Shown here: one piece after another, positions 27,020 to 36,623 of the stretch
How the letters are laid out: every line of letters begins with the position of its first letter
Numbering within the stretch: position 1 is the stretch's first letter
Assembly: GCA_030560485.1 (NCBI GenBank)
Contig: JAKTTS010000070.1
Location: 1-43,445 of the forward strand
DNA from: Ascoidea tarda (nom. inval.)
Lineage: Eukaryota > Ascomycota > Saccharomycetes > Ascoideales > Ascoideaceae
DNA length: 43,445 nucleotides
Direction of reading: 5' to 3'
Translations under genes and position numbers: made by a program
Notes under the pieces: generated by a model
The model's database searches: none
Seen by the model: the letters and a program-made list of their open reading frames with translations, nothing else
Told to the model about the DNA's origin: nothing

Positions 27020-27720
27020 CTTCGGAAGAGAAATACAAGATGTTTGTGTTTGTGTTTATATGTATATGTATATGTATATGTATATGGTCGTTGTTATTTT
27101 TGCTGCTTGTTAAAAACCAAGTGTATGAAAAGATGGATTTGATAAGGGTTAAAAGTGAACGATTTATTTGGATAATATAAGAGATATTACTATTGCAAGG
27201 CTCAGAAGAACGAGAAAAATTTCATTTCAGCATATATATCTTGAAATGTCTTGCTATATCTTCATATAGCTTCATATTCATTCAGAAGAGCACAGCCAAA
27301 GTGCCATCCACTGTTCATCTACCAATTCTTCACCAACAATCACAGAATTCGTTAAAAATCAGAAAAACGAGTAGAAAATATCTGAGTCAAAAAATGACGT
27401 TTTGTACACGTGAATGCACCCTCGGTATTGAACTCTCGAGGATTGTTCCATTGCCGTGGTTTTAGTTTGATTTTGGTGGTTTTGGTGGTTTTGCTTCCTG
27501 AGCAGTTTACAGAGAGAAGAATTTGCAAAAGCCGATTAACAGTTAATTAAACCCAGTGGAAGGCGTAACCTAAATAACGTATAGAGAACAGAAACCCACA
27601 TCAAGTAAAGAGAAAAAATCAAATAGAAAAGAGATAAAGATAGATAAGAGACAAACAAAAAAACAATAAACAATAAACAAAATAAAGAAAATAGATCAAG
27701 GCATCAATACATTAAATAAA
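27020..27720. other. Intergenic: SPX-RING promoter and PIL1 3' end
   Basis: About 700 bases. A TGTATA-type 6-bp repeat at 27057-27084 and a CACGTG E-box (Pho4/Cbf1 type) at 27410-27415 are visible. Given the SPX-RING gene downstream, a Pho4 link is possible but a lone E-box is weak evidence. Confidence 0.5.
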
Positions 27721-28839
27721 TCAAACAACTTCAACAGTTCTGTGTTGATTGGCTGCACCATTTCCATTGGCATTGGTTGGAACATCGTGCTGTTCGGAGT
27801 GTTCGTTGGGCCAATTGTTAGAAGTGTTACCTTGAGAAGAGTAATTGTTAGCGGTGTTGCCTTGAGAAGAGTAATTGTTTCCTTGAGAAGAGTAGTTGTT
27901 GGGACTATTTCCTTGAGCAGAGTTTAGTAACTCTTGATCATTGGCATAAACGTCTCCATCATCATCATCAATTCTTTGGCGATCTGAAGAGTAAACATCG
28001 CCAGCAGTGGCACGCATTGATAAAGTTGGTTTTATAGCAGCAGAATCCAAGGTCCAGTTGCCCAAGGCGTTTTCAGCATCGACAATTATTTGTTTTGAAG
28101 CTTCGTAGCCATCATAACCGGGTCTGGTTTCACCTGGAGTAACAGGAGAGTCGTCTAATAGCTCCAACAAAGCCTTGCCATAACCAGCAATCAAGGCATA
28201 TTTTTCAGCCAATTCTCTCATAGCGTCAAATTGGTAGGAGAATGAAGCCTTTAACTTTTCACGAGTAATATTGGATAACTGGGCTTCAGCGACTAAGGAC
28301 TCGGCTTCAGCACGAACCAATTCTTGTTCCAAAACAGGAATCTTTGGGGAGTTTGGTTCTTTGTATTTCAATTTGGCAATTTCATCTGTGATTTTTTGTT
28401 TGCGCTCCCTTGATGGTTGGACAGAGGCTTCGATGTTACGGATGGATTTCAACGTCAATCTATATTGATCATATTTGTCGATAAACTGGTCTTCTAATTC
28501 ACCAATTTCGTAGATTAAAACACCTAATTTATCTGTAACATCGCTGACATCGTCGTCGTTATCTTCACCCCAAAGAGACAATTGCTTACCAACTTCACGA
28601 CGTTCTCTTGCGACCAACTCAATAGATCTCATGACATTCTTCTCCATTTTAACAAATTGAGACAACTTCTTAGCTAAATCAGGACCAAAATTTCCTGCAG
28701 CATTCTTTCTAAAGGTGTTTCCAAGAGACGATTTGCCAAACAAACCACTACTTTTAGTGGTTGAAGGAGGAGGGGGAGGAGACTGAAGCTGGGAGTTGGT
28801 GGGAGCTCTGGAGGATCTTAAGGAATAAGTTCTGTGCAT
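27721..28839 (-). CDS. PIL1: Eisosome core BAR protein (Pil1/Lsp1)
   Basis: Membrane-bending BAR protein that forms eisosomes under the plasma membrane. The 372-aa protein begins MHRTYSLRSSRAPTNSQLQS; the N-terminal basic segment SLGNTFRKNAAGNFGPDLAK and the long coiled BAR domain (about residues 60-275: FVKMEKNVMRSIELVARERR, ELEDQFIDKYDQYRLTLKSI, EQELVRAEAESLVAEAQLSN) are near identical to Pil1/Lsp1. The C-terminal tail is divergent, with four NNYSSQGN-type repeats. One BAR gene in this window cannot tell Pil1 from Lsp1; in S. cerevisiae LSP1 (YPL004C) lies close to HAT1 (YPL001W), the next gene here, so by synteny it could equally be named LSP1. Confidence 0.95.
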   Translation of the reverse strand: MHRTYSLRSSRAPTNSQLQSPPPPPSTTKSSGLFGKSSLGNTFRKNAAGNFGPDLAKKLSQFVKMEKNVMRSIELVARERREVGKQLSLWGEDNDDDVSDVTDKLGVLIYEIGELEDQFIDKYDQYRLTLKSIRNIEASVQPSRERKQKITDEIAKLKYKEPNSPKIPVLEQELVRAEAESLVAEAQLSNITREKLKASFSYQFDAMRELAEKYALIAGYGKALLELLDDSPVTPGETRPGYDGYEASKQIIVDAENALGNWTLDSAAIKPTLSMRATAGDVYSSDRQRIDDDDGDVYANDQELLNSAQGNSPNNYSSQGNNYSSQGNTANNYSSQGNTSNNWPNEHSEQHDVPTNANGNGAANQHRTVEVV

Positions 28840-29269
28840 TGTGTGTAGGTGTCAGGCAGTAGATAAAACAAAATATATTAAAGTATTTATATAAACCGTA
28901 CAGTGTATTTTATTTCTCACCAACAAGTTCATTTCAGCAAATTTAATTCCTTTTATAAGCTCAGCGACCACAATTGGAATCAAAACTGGGAGCAATCGTT
29001 GCTGATGGAGCATCCCCACACGAACGGGATGTTTCCCATACAAAAGCAGAGCAACGCACCGAGATACTCCCTCCCACTACGTGTGCTCCCCCGCAGAAAC
29101 GGCACACTTTACACTCTGCCCTCGAGGTTGCTTGTTGAGGCCTCAGAGCCAGGTTAAGACTGAATTAACTGAATAACTCTGATTTATAGCTGAATTGTTT
29201 CTCAAAAATGATGGAATTATGACTGAAGCAGCAAGTGTTCAAAGCAAAAATGGCCACCATGCATTGCTC
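28840..29269. other. Intergenic: PIL1 promoter and HAT1 3' end
   Basis: About 430 bases. The PIL1 side is AT-rich; 29040-29150 is more GC-rich. An 84-codon + strand frame here lacks an ATG start and any recognised domain. Confidence 0.5.
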
Positions 29270-30505
29270 TCAGCTCTCGTCGATCGATCGCTTGTTGTTC
29301 TCCAACTCCAATCCTTCCAAAAGCCTCTCGTAGTCCTTCTTCACCCTCTCATACGCAATCTGCAACAAGTTCTTCCTTTCGCTGGGATCTTCAAGACTAT
29401 CAAGAGCATCTTTGTTCTTCTCGTAGAGCCTTCTTTTCACAAAGAGCCTGAGCTCTCGTTCGCTGAGATGGAGCCTCTGCTTCCAGTAGATCAAACCCAT
29501 TTCGATGCATCTGAGGAACTGTCGTTTCTCCATTTTGTTTTCCCTCTGTTTGTCAGCTAGCCAGTTGCTGGAATTGATCTTTGCGAAATTCAAGTTCTTG
29601 CTGCTGATCAAGTTGATCTTGGTCGACGACAACCTGATCAAGTCGCATTTGTCTCTCAAATCATCGAACCTCTCGCTGGGGTCCTCTATGGTTATCTCCT
29701 GGATAAACTCGTCTTTAAACCAATAATCAAATAGCGAATTATACAACTTGAATCCGTGTCTTTGATTTTGATATGGTGGTAAAATCAAAAACTGCGAAAT
29801 CTTAATTCTTTTATAAAACTTATTCTCCAACAACTGATTTTCATTTAGGTTATCATACTCTTTAAAACCAGGATATTTCCAATATGAATAAGCTGTGCAA
29901 AATCCAACCAACTTATTCAACTGGCTACTCTGTTTTTCAAACAAAAAATAGTAATCCCAATTGTCGTCATTTTCATCAATATAGGATCCTGCCTCAATAA
30001 ATAGTAACACAAAGATTTGTATTCTTTTGTGAAATTCTAGCAGTCTCAAATTCTTCAATTTCCCCTTGAATAGCTCATATTGTTTCCCGTTGTTTTCATA
30101 TTCATCGATTTTAACCAACTCTTTGAGTAAATTGTCTATGAAACTATCTTTACTAGCAAGTTCATTCTCCTTCAAGGATTGGTGCATCCATTTATCTTCA
30201 TCTTGGATTACGACTGAGCTGGGTAAAAACTCTTTTAGTTTTAAAACTGGATCTTCGATTTGTTTATTGTTCAATTTTTCATCAAATTTCACCTCTAAAA
30301 ATGGCAAGTAGTTTATTGAATCGAATTTTAATTCAATTTTTAGATTCTTGTACCCAAAGATTTGCTCAGCATCTCCAAATATGGGATAAGTGAAAATTGG
30401 ATTGAATTTAAAACACCCATTGGTATCATCAATTGAGACTATTAGTGATTTTGTCGATGAACACGTCCACAATTCTGGAGAAAACGTTCCCACAAGATCA
30501 CTCAT
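29270..30505 (-). CDS. HAT1: Histone acetyltransferase Hat1
   Basis: Type B histone acetyltransferase that modifies newly made histone H4 (Lys5/Lys12), acting with Hat2. The 411-aa protein matches Hat1 from the N-terminus (FNPIFTYPIFGDAEQIFGYK) through the acetyl-CoA domain: FCTAYSYWKYPGF, RIKISQFLILPPYQNQRHGF (with the R/Q-x-x-G-x-G/A type CoA loop) and LYNSLFDYWF, then ITIEDPSERFDDLRDKCDL with the likely catalytic acidic residues. The C-terminal helical part (QFLRCIEMGLIY...RLFVKRRLYEKNKD) is also present. Start is the first ATG. Proximity to a PIL1/LSP1 gene matches S. cerevisiae chromosome XVI. Confidence 0.95.
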   Translation of the reverse strand: MSDLVGTFSPELWTCSSTKSLIVSIDDTNGCFKFNPIFTYPIFGDAEQIFGYKNLKIELKFDSINYLPFLEVKFDEKLNNKQIEDPVLKLKEFLPSSVVIQDEDKWMHQSLKENELASKDSFIDNLLKELVKIDEYENNGKQYELFKGKLKNLRLLEFHKRIQIFVLLFIEAGSYIDENDDNWDYYFLFEKQSSQLNKLVGFCTAYSYWKYPGFKEYDNLNENQLLENKFYKRIKISQFLILPPYQNQRHGFKLYNSLFDYWFKDEFIQEITIEDPSERFDDLRDKCDLIRLSSTKINLISSKNLNFAKINSSNWLADKQRENKMEKRQFLRCIEMGLIYWKQRLHLSERELRLFVKRRLYEKNKDALDSLEDPSERKNLLQIAYERVKKDYERLLEGLELENNKRSIDES

Positions 30506-31048
30506 CCTTTCAAAATCTATACAATAATGCCAGTAGTAATAAAGTGATAAAAGTAGTTTTGATTTGAGCTATTGATCATTAACTATCAGTAGATATTTTG
30601 ATAACTAATTAGCCAATTATCATTATATATTTTGATCAACGGCTGCATTTGCAAAACAAACGCGTTTGACTGAAAAATTTGTTACCCGAAAAGAACTTCC
30701 AGGCCTGAATTCAATGGATAAATGCGTTAGCACAATGCTATTGCATAGATAACAATCAAAAATATAGCTAATGCACTTTTTTTCACTCGTATTGTTTACT
30801 GTAGATCAACTGGTTAAAACGTACAAATAAAATGTCAAAACTTAAAAACTATACCTTATATAAAGAATGTAAATGAATGATTAATTTGAACTAATGTGGA
30901 AAAAAAACATGAAAACACAAATGAAAAAGTAATAGAAATAACAAAGAGATAATAAATAGAAAGAGAGAAAGAGATAATAAGGATAATAGGTAATAAAGAG
31001 AAAAACAAAATCTTATTAAACTGGTTGCTCCATCAAATTTAAATGTCA
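30506..31048. other. Intergenic: HAT1 promoter and MAP kinase 3' end
   Basis: About 540 bases. An ACGCGT-like block (AACGCGTTT at about 30659-30667, containing the MCB core ACGCGT) lies 150 bases upstream of HAT1 and could give G1/S expression, which suits a histone-acetylating enzyme. Otherwise AT-rich with purine runs near the kinase 3' end. Confidence 0.5.
30660..30665. promoter_or_regulatory. MCB core (ACGCGT) upstream of HAT1
   Basis: ACGCGT, the MluI cell-cycle box bound by Mbp1/Swi6, about 155 bases upstream of the HAT1 ATG. Single site; binding is inferred. Confidence 0.4.
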
Positions 31049-32437
<1,389 letters not shown>

Positions 32438-34408
32438 TCAAGCTTTTAAAATTAATTTCTGACCTTTGACTCTCCCGATGACAGTGCTGGCAGCGTACTT
32501 GGAAATGACATTGTCATCATGCAACATTTCAAATGCTTCACTGGCATCTTTACCACCAAAGTTAAGCAAAGATTGCTTTCCACCTGGGTGGTCGTCGTAA
32601 AAGTTGGAGACATCTAACACAGCACCTTTGACAGCAATCCAGCAGTCGTCTTCTTTGGTGTGTTTAGCGATTTCATCCATGGAGTATTCCTTCTTGGGAA
32701 CGGAGAAGGCTTTGGGTTTTTTTAAAGCCTTTTTTGATTTCTTGGTCTTTTTTGGTGAAGCTGTTTTCTTATCAGCAGGTTTTCTTGATTTTTTTGTAGC
32801 CGGAGTTGTGTTTTCAGTAGCGTTATCATCTTCAAAACTAACTATTATGTCATGTTGGTCAGGGTCTAAATGCAATCTGATTTTATTTAATCTTGAGATA
32901 GCAACTTGTTTAGTGTCGAAGGAGTTGTTGGACAAGTTCTGTAATAGGTATTGAGTGGCTGAATTGGCAGCAACCCTACCAAAACAAACACAGGCTAATA
33001 AAGAGGAGCCACCCAATCTGTTATAGCCATGGATATTACCAGCCAATTCACCAGCGGCGTATAGACCTAGGATTGGTTCAACTTTATCCTTTGAGGAAGG
33101 ATTAATGTTGTTTGAGGTAAGGACTCTTGCACCGGGATCAATTTTGACACCACCCATGGTGAAATGGACGACTCTGCAAATTATGGAGACATGGAATTCA
33201 TCATCCAAGTTAAAGGGAGTGGATGGGAAAAATTTTTTGCCAAAGGGATCAATTGTTTTGTCGGGGTTTTTGGAAGCGTAGTCGCTGAATTTGTTGTACT
33301 CGTTGAATTGGTTGAGCAAAGTTTCCTTTGAGCAGCCGATTTCATTTAGCAACTGTTGGCCAGATAGTTTTTTCATCAAGCCTCTGCTTTCATAATGGGA
33401 GACGTGGAATGGCAAGTTTTTGGCAGCCTTTGAGTTCAAAACTAGTCTAATGGGTGCCTTAACCTTGGTCATTTCGTTGGAAACATAGTCTCTTGTACCC
33501 AATTCATCGCAGAATCTTTTTCCAGTTGCATCTAGCATGATGGCGCCCTCACCTCTAAGAGCTTCACCGGCTAAGAATTTGAATTTTGAGTTTACGTCCT
33601 TTGGATTGACGAGACCAGTTGGGTGAATCTGGACTTTTTCAAGATCAATGCCTATACCGCCAGACTTGATGACCAATTTCTGACCATCTCCGGTAGCATG
33701 GTTACCATTTGTGGTTGGCAAGTCCATTATGTCGGGTCTGTATTTGTTTAAAAGGGAGTTGTCGACGTCGTCAAAATCAGCAGCGTAACCGCCGGTAGCA
33801 AGAATGACTGGGCCAAATATCTGATAGTTTTTACCATCTTTTTCGAAGATTAGACCCTTGATGAAGTTTTGGTTGTCGTTTTTGATTAGTTTGACAACTT
33901 TAGATTTCTTTGAGATGAGGACTTTTTGAGGGTTGGACTCGAAAATTTGCTCGATTTTTTCCATAAGAGCATAGGTAATAGCCATACCGGGAAACCTAGC
34001 ATCTTTGCCTCTATGGGTTCTTGGTTGAGAGTGGCCACCTAGTCTTGAGACCAAGGATAGGTCTAGGCTGAAGTAGTCTTGTAGCCATTCAACAGCTGAG
34101 GCACTTTCGTAGGTCAATACCTTGGCCAATTTTTCGTCAGCCTGGCCCTTTGCAGACTTTAGAGTGTCGTTGAGAAAATTGTCAACGGAATCGTTGATGT
34201 TTAGTTTGACCTGGGTTCTTGTGAGGGAACCATTAATGCCGGAGGTAGCTTTGGTTGAGTTACCGCCGAAGAAGGCTTGTTTATCGAGTAGGACAACATT
34301 AGAACCATTGATGAGACACTGGTGAGCAGCACTGAGACCAGCTAGCCCACCACCAACAACTATGATTGGGTTTTTGGGAACGTTTTCTAATTCCAAGTAG
34401 TCAGCCAT
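32438..34408 (-). CDS. Soluble fumarate reductase fused to cytochrome b5
   Basis: FAD-dependent fumarate reductase of the Osm1/Frd1 family with an extra C-terminal cytochrome b5 domain. The 656-aa protein starts at ATG 34408 (MADYLELENV). FAD-binding IIVVGGGLAGLSAAHQCL is at about residues 15-35; catalytic-domain blocks follow: GGNSTKATSGINGS, GGHSQPRTHRG, LATGGYAADF, QIHPTGLVNP, LRGEGAIMLD, and near the FAD C-terminal part FTMGGVKIDPGARV and GNIHGYNRLGGSSLLACVCFG. A Lys/Pro-rich linker (about 535-570) leads to cytochrome b5: DEIAKHTKEDDCWIAVKGAVLDVS, haem ligand His607 in HPGG and His630 in MLHDDN. S. cerevisiae Frd1/Osm1 lack the b5 part; S. pombe and filamentous fungi have it. No signal peptide or mitochondrial leader is evident, so a cytosolic, redox-balancing role is likely. 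Confidence 0.93.
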   Translation of the reverse strand: MADYLELENVPKNPIIVVGGGLAGLSAAHQCLINGSNVVLLDKQAFFGGNSTKATSGINGSLTRTQVKLNINDSVDNFLNDTLKSAKGQADEKLAKVLTYESASAVEWLQDYFSLDLSLVSRLGGHSQPRTHRGKDARFPGMAITYALMEKIEQIFESNPQKVLISKKSKVVKLIKNDNQNFIKGLIFEKDGKNYQIFGPVILATGGYAADFDDVDNSLLNKYRPDIMDLPTTNGNHATGDGQKLVIKSGGIGIDLEKVQIHPTGLVNPKDVNSKFKFLAGEALRGEGAIMLDATGKRFCDELGTRDYVSNEMTKVKAPIRLVLNSKAAKNLPFHVSHYESRGLMKKLSGQQLLNEIGCSKETLLNQFNEYNKFSDYASKNPDKTIDPFGKKFFPSTPFNLDDEFHVSIICRVVHFTMGGVKIDPGARVLTSNNINPSSKDKVEPILGLYAAGELAGNIHGYNRLGGSSLLACVCFGRVAANSATQYLLQNLSNNSFDTKQVAISRLNKIRLHLDPDQHDIIVSFEDDNATENTTPATKKSRKPADKKTASPKKTKKSKKALKKPKAFSVPKKEYSMDEIAKHTKEDDCWIAVKGAVLDVSNFYDDHPGGKQSLLNFGGKDASEAFEMLHDDNVISKYAASTVIGRVKGQKLILKA

Positions 34409-35238
34409 TGTGGACAACAGAATTGTGAGAGAGTATAGTTAAAAGTAATAAAAGCAAAAGTATAGGTGGAATAAAAGTATAGTTCCAGCTACAAATGAAG
34501 AGCAGAACAGAGCAAAGCAGAGCAGAGAAGAGGAAAGACAAACGAATAGGAAAGAGACTTGTAGTATAATTCCAACGAGACTGGAGACGAGTGGATGGAA
34601 AGAGCACTGGGAAGATTATTTGGTATTATATAACAAAAACCGGCGGGAGAAGGAAGAATCAAATGGCTACACAATTCAGCCCAGAGAGGTAGTCTCTTAG
34701 AGAAATGCTGTCAAAGAGGCCCGAGAGGATAAGCGAATTGGCTGGTAACTGGGTATCAAACAGTCTCTTCAACATTGCAAATTCTCCTGGAGTGTTGCTT
34801 TTACAGCGCTGTGGATGAGGGCTATCAGCGTTTCTTTGTGTAGGAGCCTAATCTTTAAGGAAGCGTTGGGGGAGCTTCGGTCGGGAGACGTCAAGCAGTG
34901 ACCGCACGGACATGCGTGCGCTGGGATGACCACCAACTAGCGCGCTCGTAGCGTGCACGCAGAGAGGACCACTTTCCAGGACGCTGCGGAAGCCCAGGTC
35001 AGCAGGTATCTCTGCTCGCTGATTGGCGCGCCGGGCTGGCTGCTGGCGCGCCCAGGGTGGTGGTTCTGGGCCGGCAGGAGGGCGCTGATTGGGTGTTTTG
35101 CGTGGGCGACGCGCGGGCGACGCGTGACGAGATGGCTCTGCAATGGAGTGTTGGAGCAGTGGTGGTGTATGGTGGTACAGGGTGGTATGTCGATACAAGA
35201 TCCGTTGAGGGTCTCCAGAGGGGATTATAGTGGTACAA
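34409..35238. promoter_or_regulatory. Fumarate reductase upstream region with GC-rich island
   Basis: About 830 bases. From about 34860 to 35165 the sequence is strikingly GC- and CpG-rich against an AT-rich genome. Repeated elements: TGGCGCGCC twice, 20 bp apart (35024-35032, 35044-35052); CGCTGATTGG twice (35017-35026, 35083-35092), each carrying a reversed CCAAT box; GGGCGACGCG twice, 11 bp apart (35104-35113, 35115-35124), the second followed by T to make the MCB core ACGCGT. Frames of 68-116 codons on both strands look like composition artefacts. Promoter (Hap, Rsc3/30 or Mbp1-type sites) is the simplest reading; a structured RNA is an alternative I could not support. Confidence 0.55.
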
Positions 35239-35784
35239 TTAGTGTATATTATTGCGGTTAAGATTGAGACTGAAGAAATGATTGTAGTTGACTGAAGAAT
35301 AGCTCACTACCAACACCACAAAGAGCACAACCACCAATTCAATGAGCACTATTACCACCGACACCTGGATCAATCTTGCGTACTTTTTCAGTAGCTTCCT
35401 ATGCGACCTGTATCGCTTGAATATGACAAACTCATTGAGCCGACTGCGACTGCTCGAGCTGTTGGAAACACTGCAATGGCCATCACGATCACAGTCGAAA
35501 TTGTAAATTGAACTACAGTCCATGCTGTACCCATCGCGTTCGCTGCTATCATTGCCAGCGTTGATTTCTATCTCAGCAAAATACATCAAATAAACACAGA
35601 AAGCTATAACCACCACCAATACAACCGGTATAAAGGCCCCGACTATTAGCATCGTTCTTAGCAAACTATACTTTTCATTCATTCGAAAGCATTTCAAACA
35701 GTTGCACTCACTTTCCCCGTTTTCTAGAAAATCTATCTGGTTGCTTTCTTCCAATTTATAACTCTTGCCTAGCATAATCGTCAT
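35239..35784 (-). CDS. Unrecognised two-span membrane protein
   Basis: Predicted 181-aa membrane protein starting at the first ATG, 35784 (MTIMLGKSYKLEES); the frame stays open about 27 codons further upstream without an ATG. It has a Cys pair region (ECNCLKCFRMNEKY), a first hydrophobic span at about residues 49-69 (TMLIVGAFIPVVLVVVIAFCVYLMYF), an acidic/Ser-rich Cys-containing loop, a basic segment (RYRSHRKLLKKYAR) and a second span at about 142-165 (VSVVIVLIELVVVLFVVLVVSY). I do not recognise the family. A hydrophilic loop with three cysteines between two spans would suit an ER or plasma-membrane protein. Divergent from ERG12. Confidence 0.6.
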   Translation of the reverse strand: MTIMLGKSYKLEESNQIDFLENGESECNCLKCFRMNEKYSLLRTMLIVGAFIPVVLVVVIAFCVYLMYFAEIEINAGNDSSERDGYSMDCSSIYNFDCDRDGHCSVSNSSSSRSRLNEFVIFKRYRSHRKLLKKYARLIQVSVVIVLIELVVVLFVVLVVSYSSVNYNHFFSLNLNRNNIH

Positions 35785-36623
35785 AGCTTCAATCCAATGG
35801 CGATTTAAAATTCTTCGATTCCAGTTCTCATAAAATTTAGCCAAACTCCTTGTATTTATAATGGAGCTTTTCGAGTAATTTATATCAATCTTCTAGTTTG
35901 TTTATTCCAATTTTTCTTTAAACTCGTTTTAAATCCACTAATGTACTTCACAGTTTCTGACTTTAATTCTGTTCCTTAAAATTTCCTCATTCGGCCTTCT
36001 CAATGGCCTCTTCATTTTATCTTATCTGACCTATCCCTCACATCCTGCAAATGGCCCACTCACTCAAACAGAACTGCACTGCTTTGTCACATTTACTAAC
36101 TCACCCATTCACTAATTTTATCTGACACCTCACTCACCCCATTTTCCCACTTTTCAGACTTTCTAGACTTTCTGGATATATCTCGATATACCTCTCTTTG
36201 ATCTGTGTACATCAAACCGCCCTCCCATCGCACTGGCATTTGATTCTTTTCGTCCCGCATTCTTATGCACACCCATGCATAAACACGCGTGTCGTTTATC
36301 TCGCTCTTTTTCGGCGAATGAACTTCTCTGAGTCGTTTCTCGAAAAGGCCCTTTATTTCTCTCAAATTACCTCAATTCTTCCTGCTCTTGCTCAAATACA
36401 AAGGACTTTCCCACTATTCCAAATAATATCCTTCCAACATATACCCCAAACAATACAAGCCATTCTCTCCTTCGCTTCCCAATTATGCTGCTTGCTCCCT
36501 CTTCATCCTAATACCTCTCTCTTTTCTACTTTCACTTCTACTTCTACTTCCACTTCCACTTTCACTTCTGCACCTCCTCTTCCACTTCCACTTTCACTTC
36601 TGCACCTCCTCTTCCTCTTCAAT
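35785..36623. promoter_or_regulatory. Divergent spacer: membrane protein / ERG12
   Basis: About 840 bases between divergent genes. The ERG12 side is strongly pyrimidine-rich on the + strand and includes a perfect 32-bp tandem duplication (listed). The 142-codon extension in frame upstream of the ERG12 ATG is leader, not protein: it is Ser/Thr/Phe/Leu-rich by composition. No TATA match stands out. Confidence 0.5.
36547..36610 (+). repeat. 32-bp perfect tandem duplication in ERG12 leader
   Basis: Two exact adjacent copies of a 32-base pyrimidine-rich unit (36547-36578, 36579-36610; begins CTTCCACTTCCACTTTCACT), 14 bases before the ERG12 ATG. Likely in the 5' UTR. Confidence 0.92.

Noticed and set aside
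27193-27465. 90-codon frame upstream of the SPX-RING gene
   Set aside because: No ATG start, no domain; lies in the promoter region.
34880-35200. Possible SRP, RNase P or MRP RNA in the GC-rich island
   Set aside because: I compared remembered core motifs by eye and found only partial, scattered matches; no Pol III A and B boxes. Left as an untested alternative.
34848-35261. Overlapping frames of 68-116 codons on both strands in the GC-rich island
   Set aside because: Stops are rare in GC-rich DNA; Pro/Arg/His-rich products differ by frame with no domain, and both strands are equally open.
36198-36623. N-terminal extension of mevalonate kinase (142 codons)
   Set aside because: The frame is open by pyrimidine bias and has a repeated leader; the family start is at ATG 36624.
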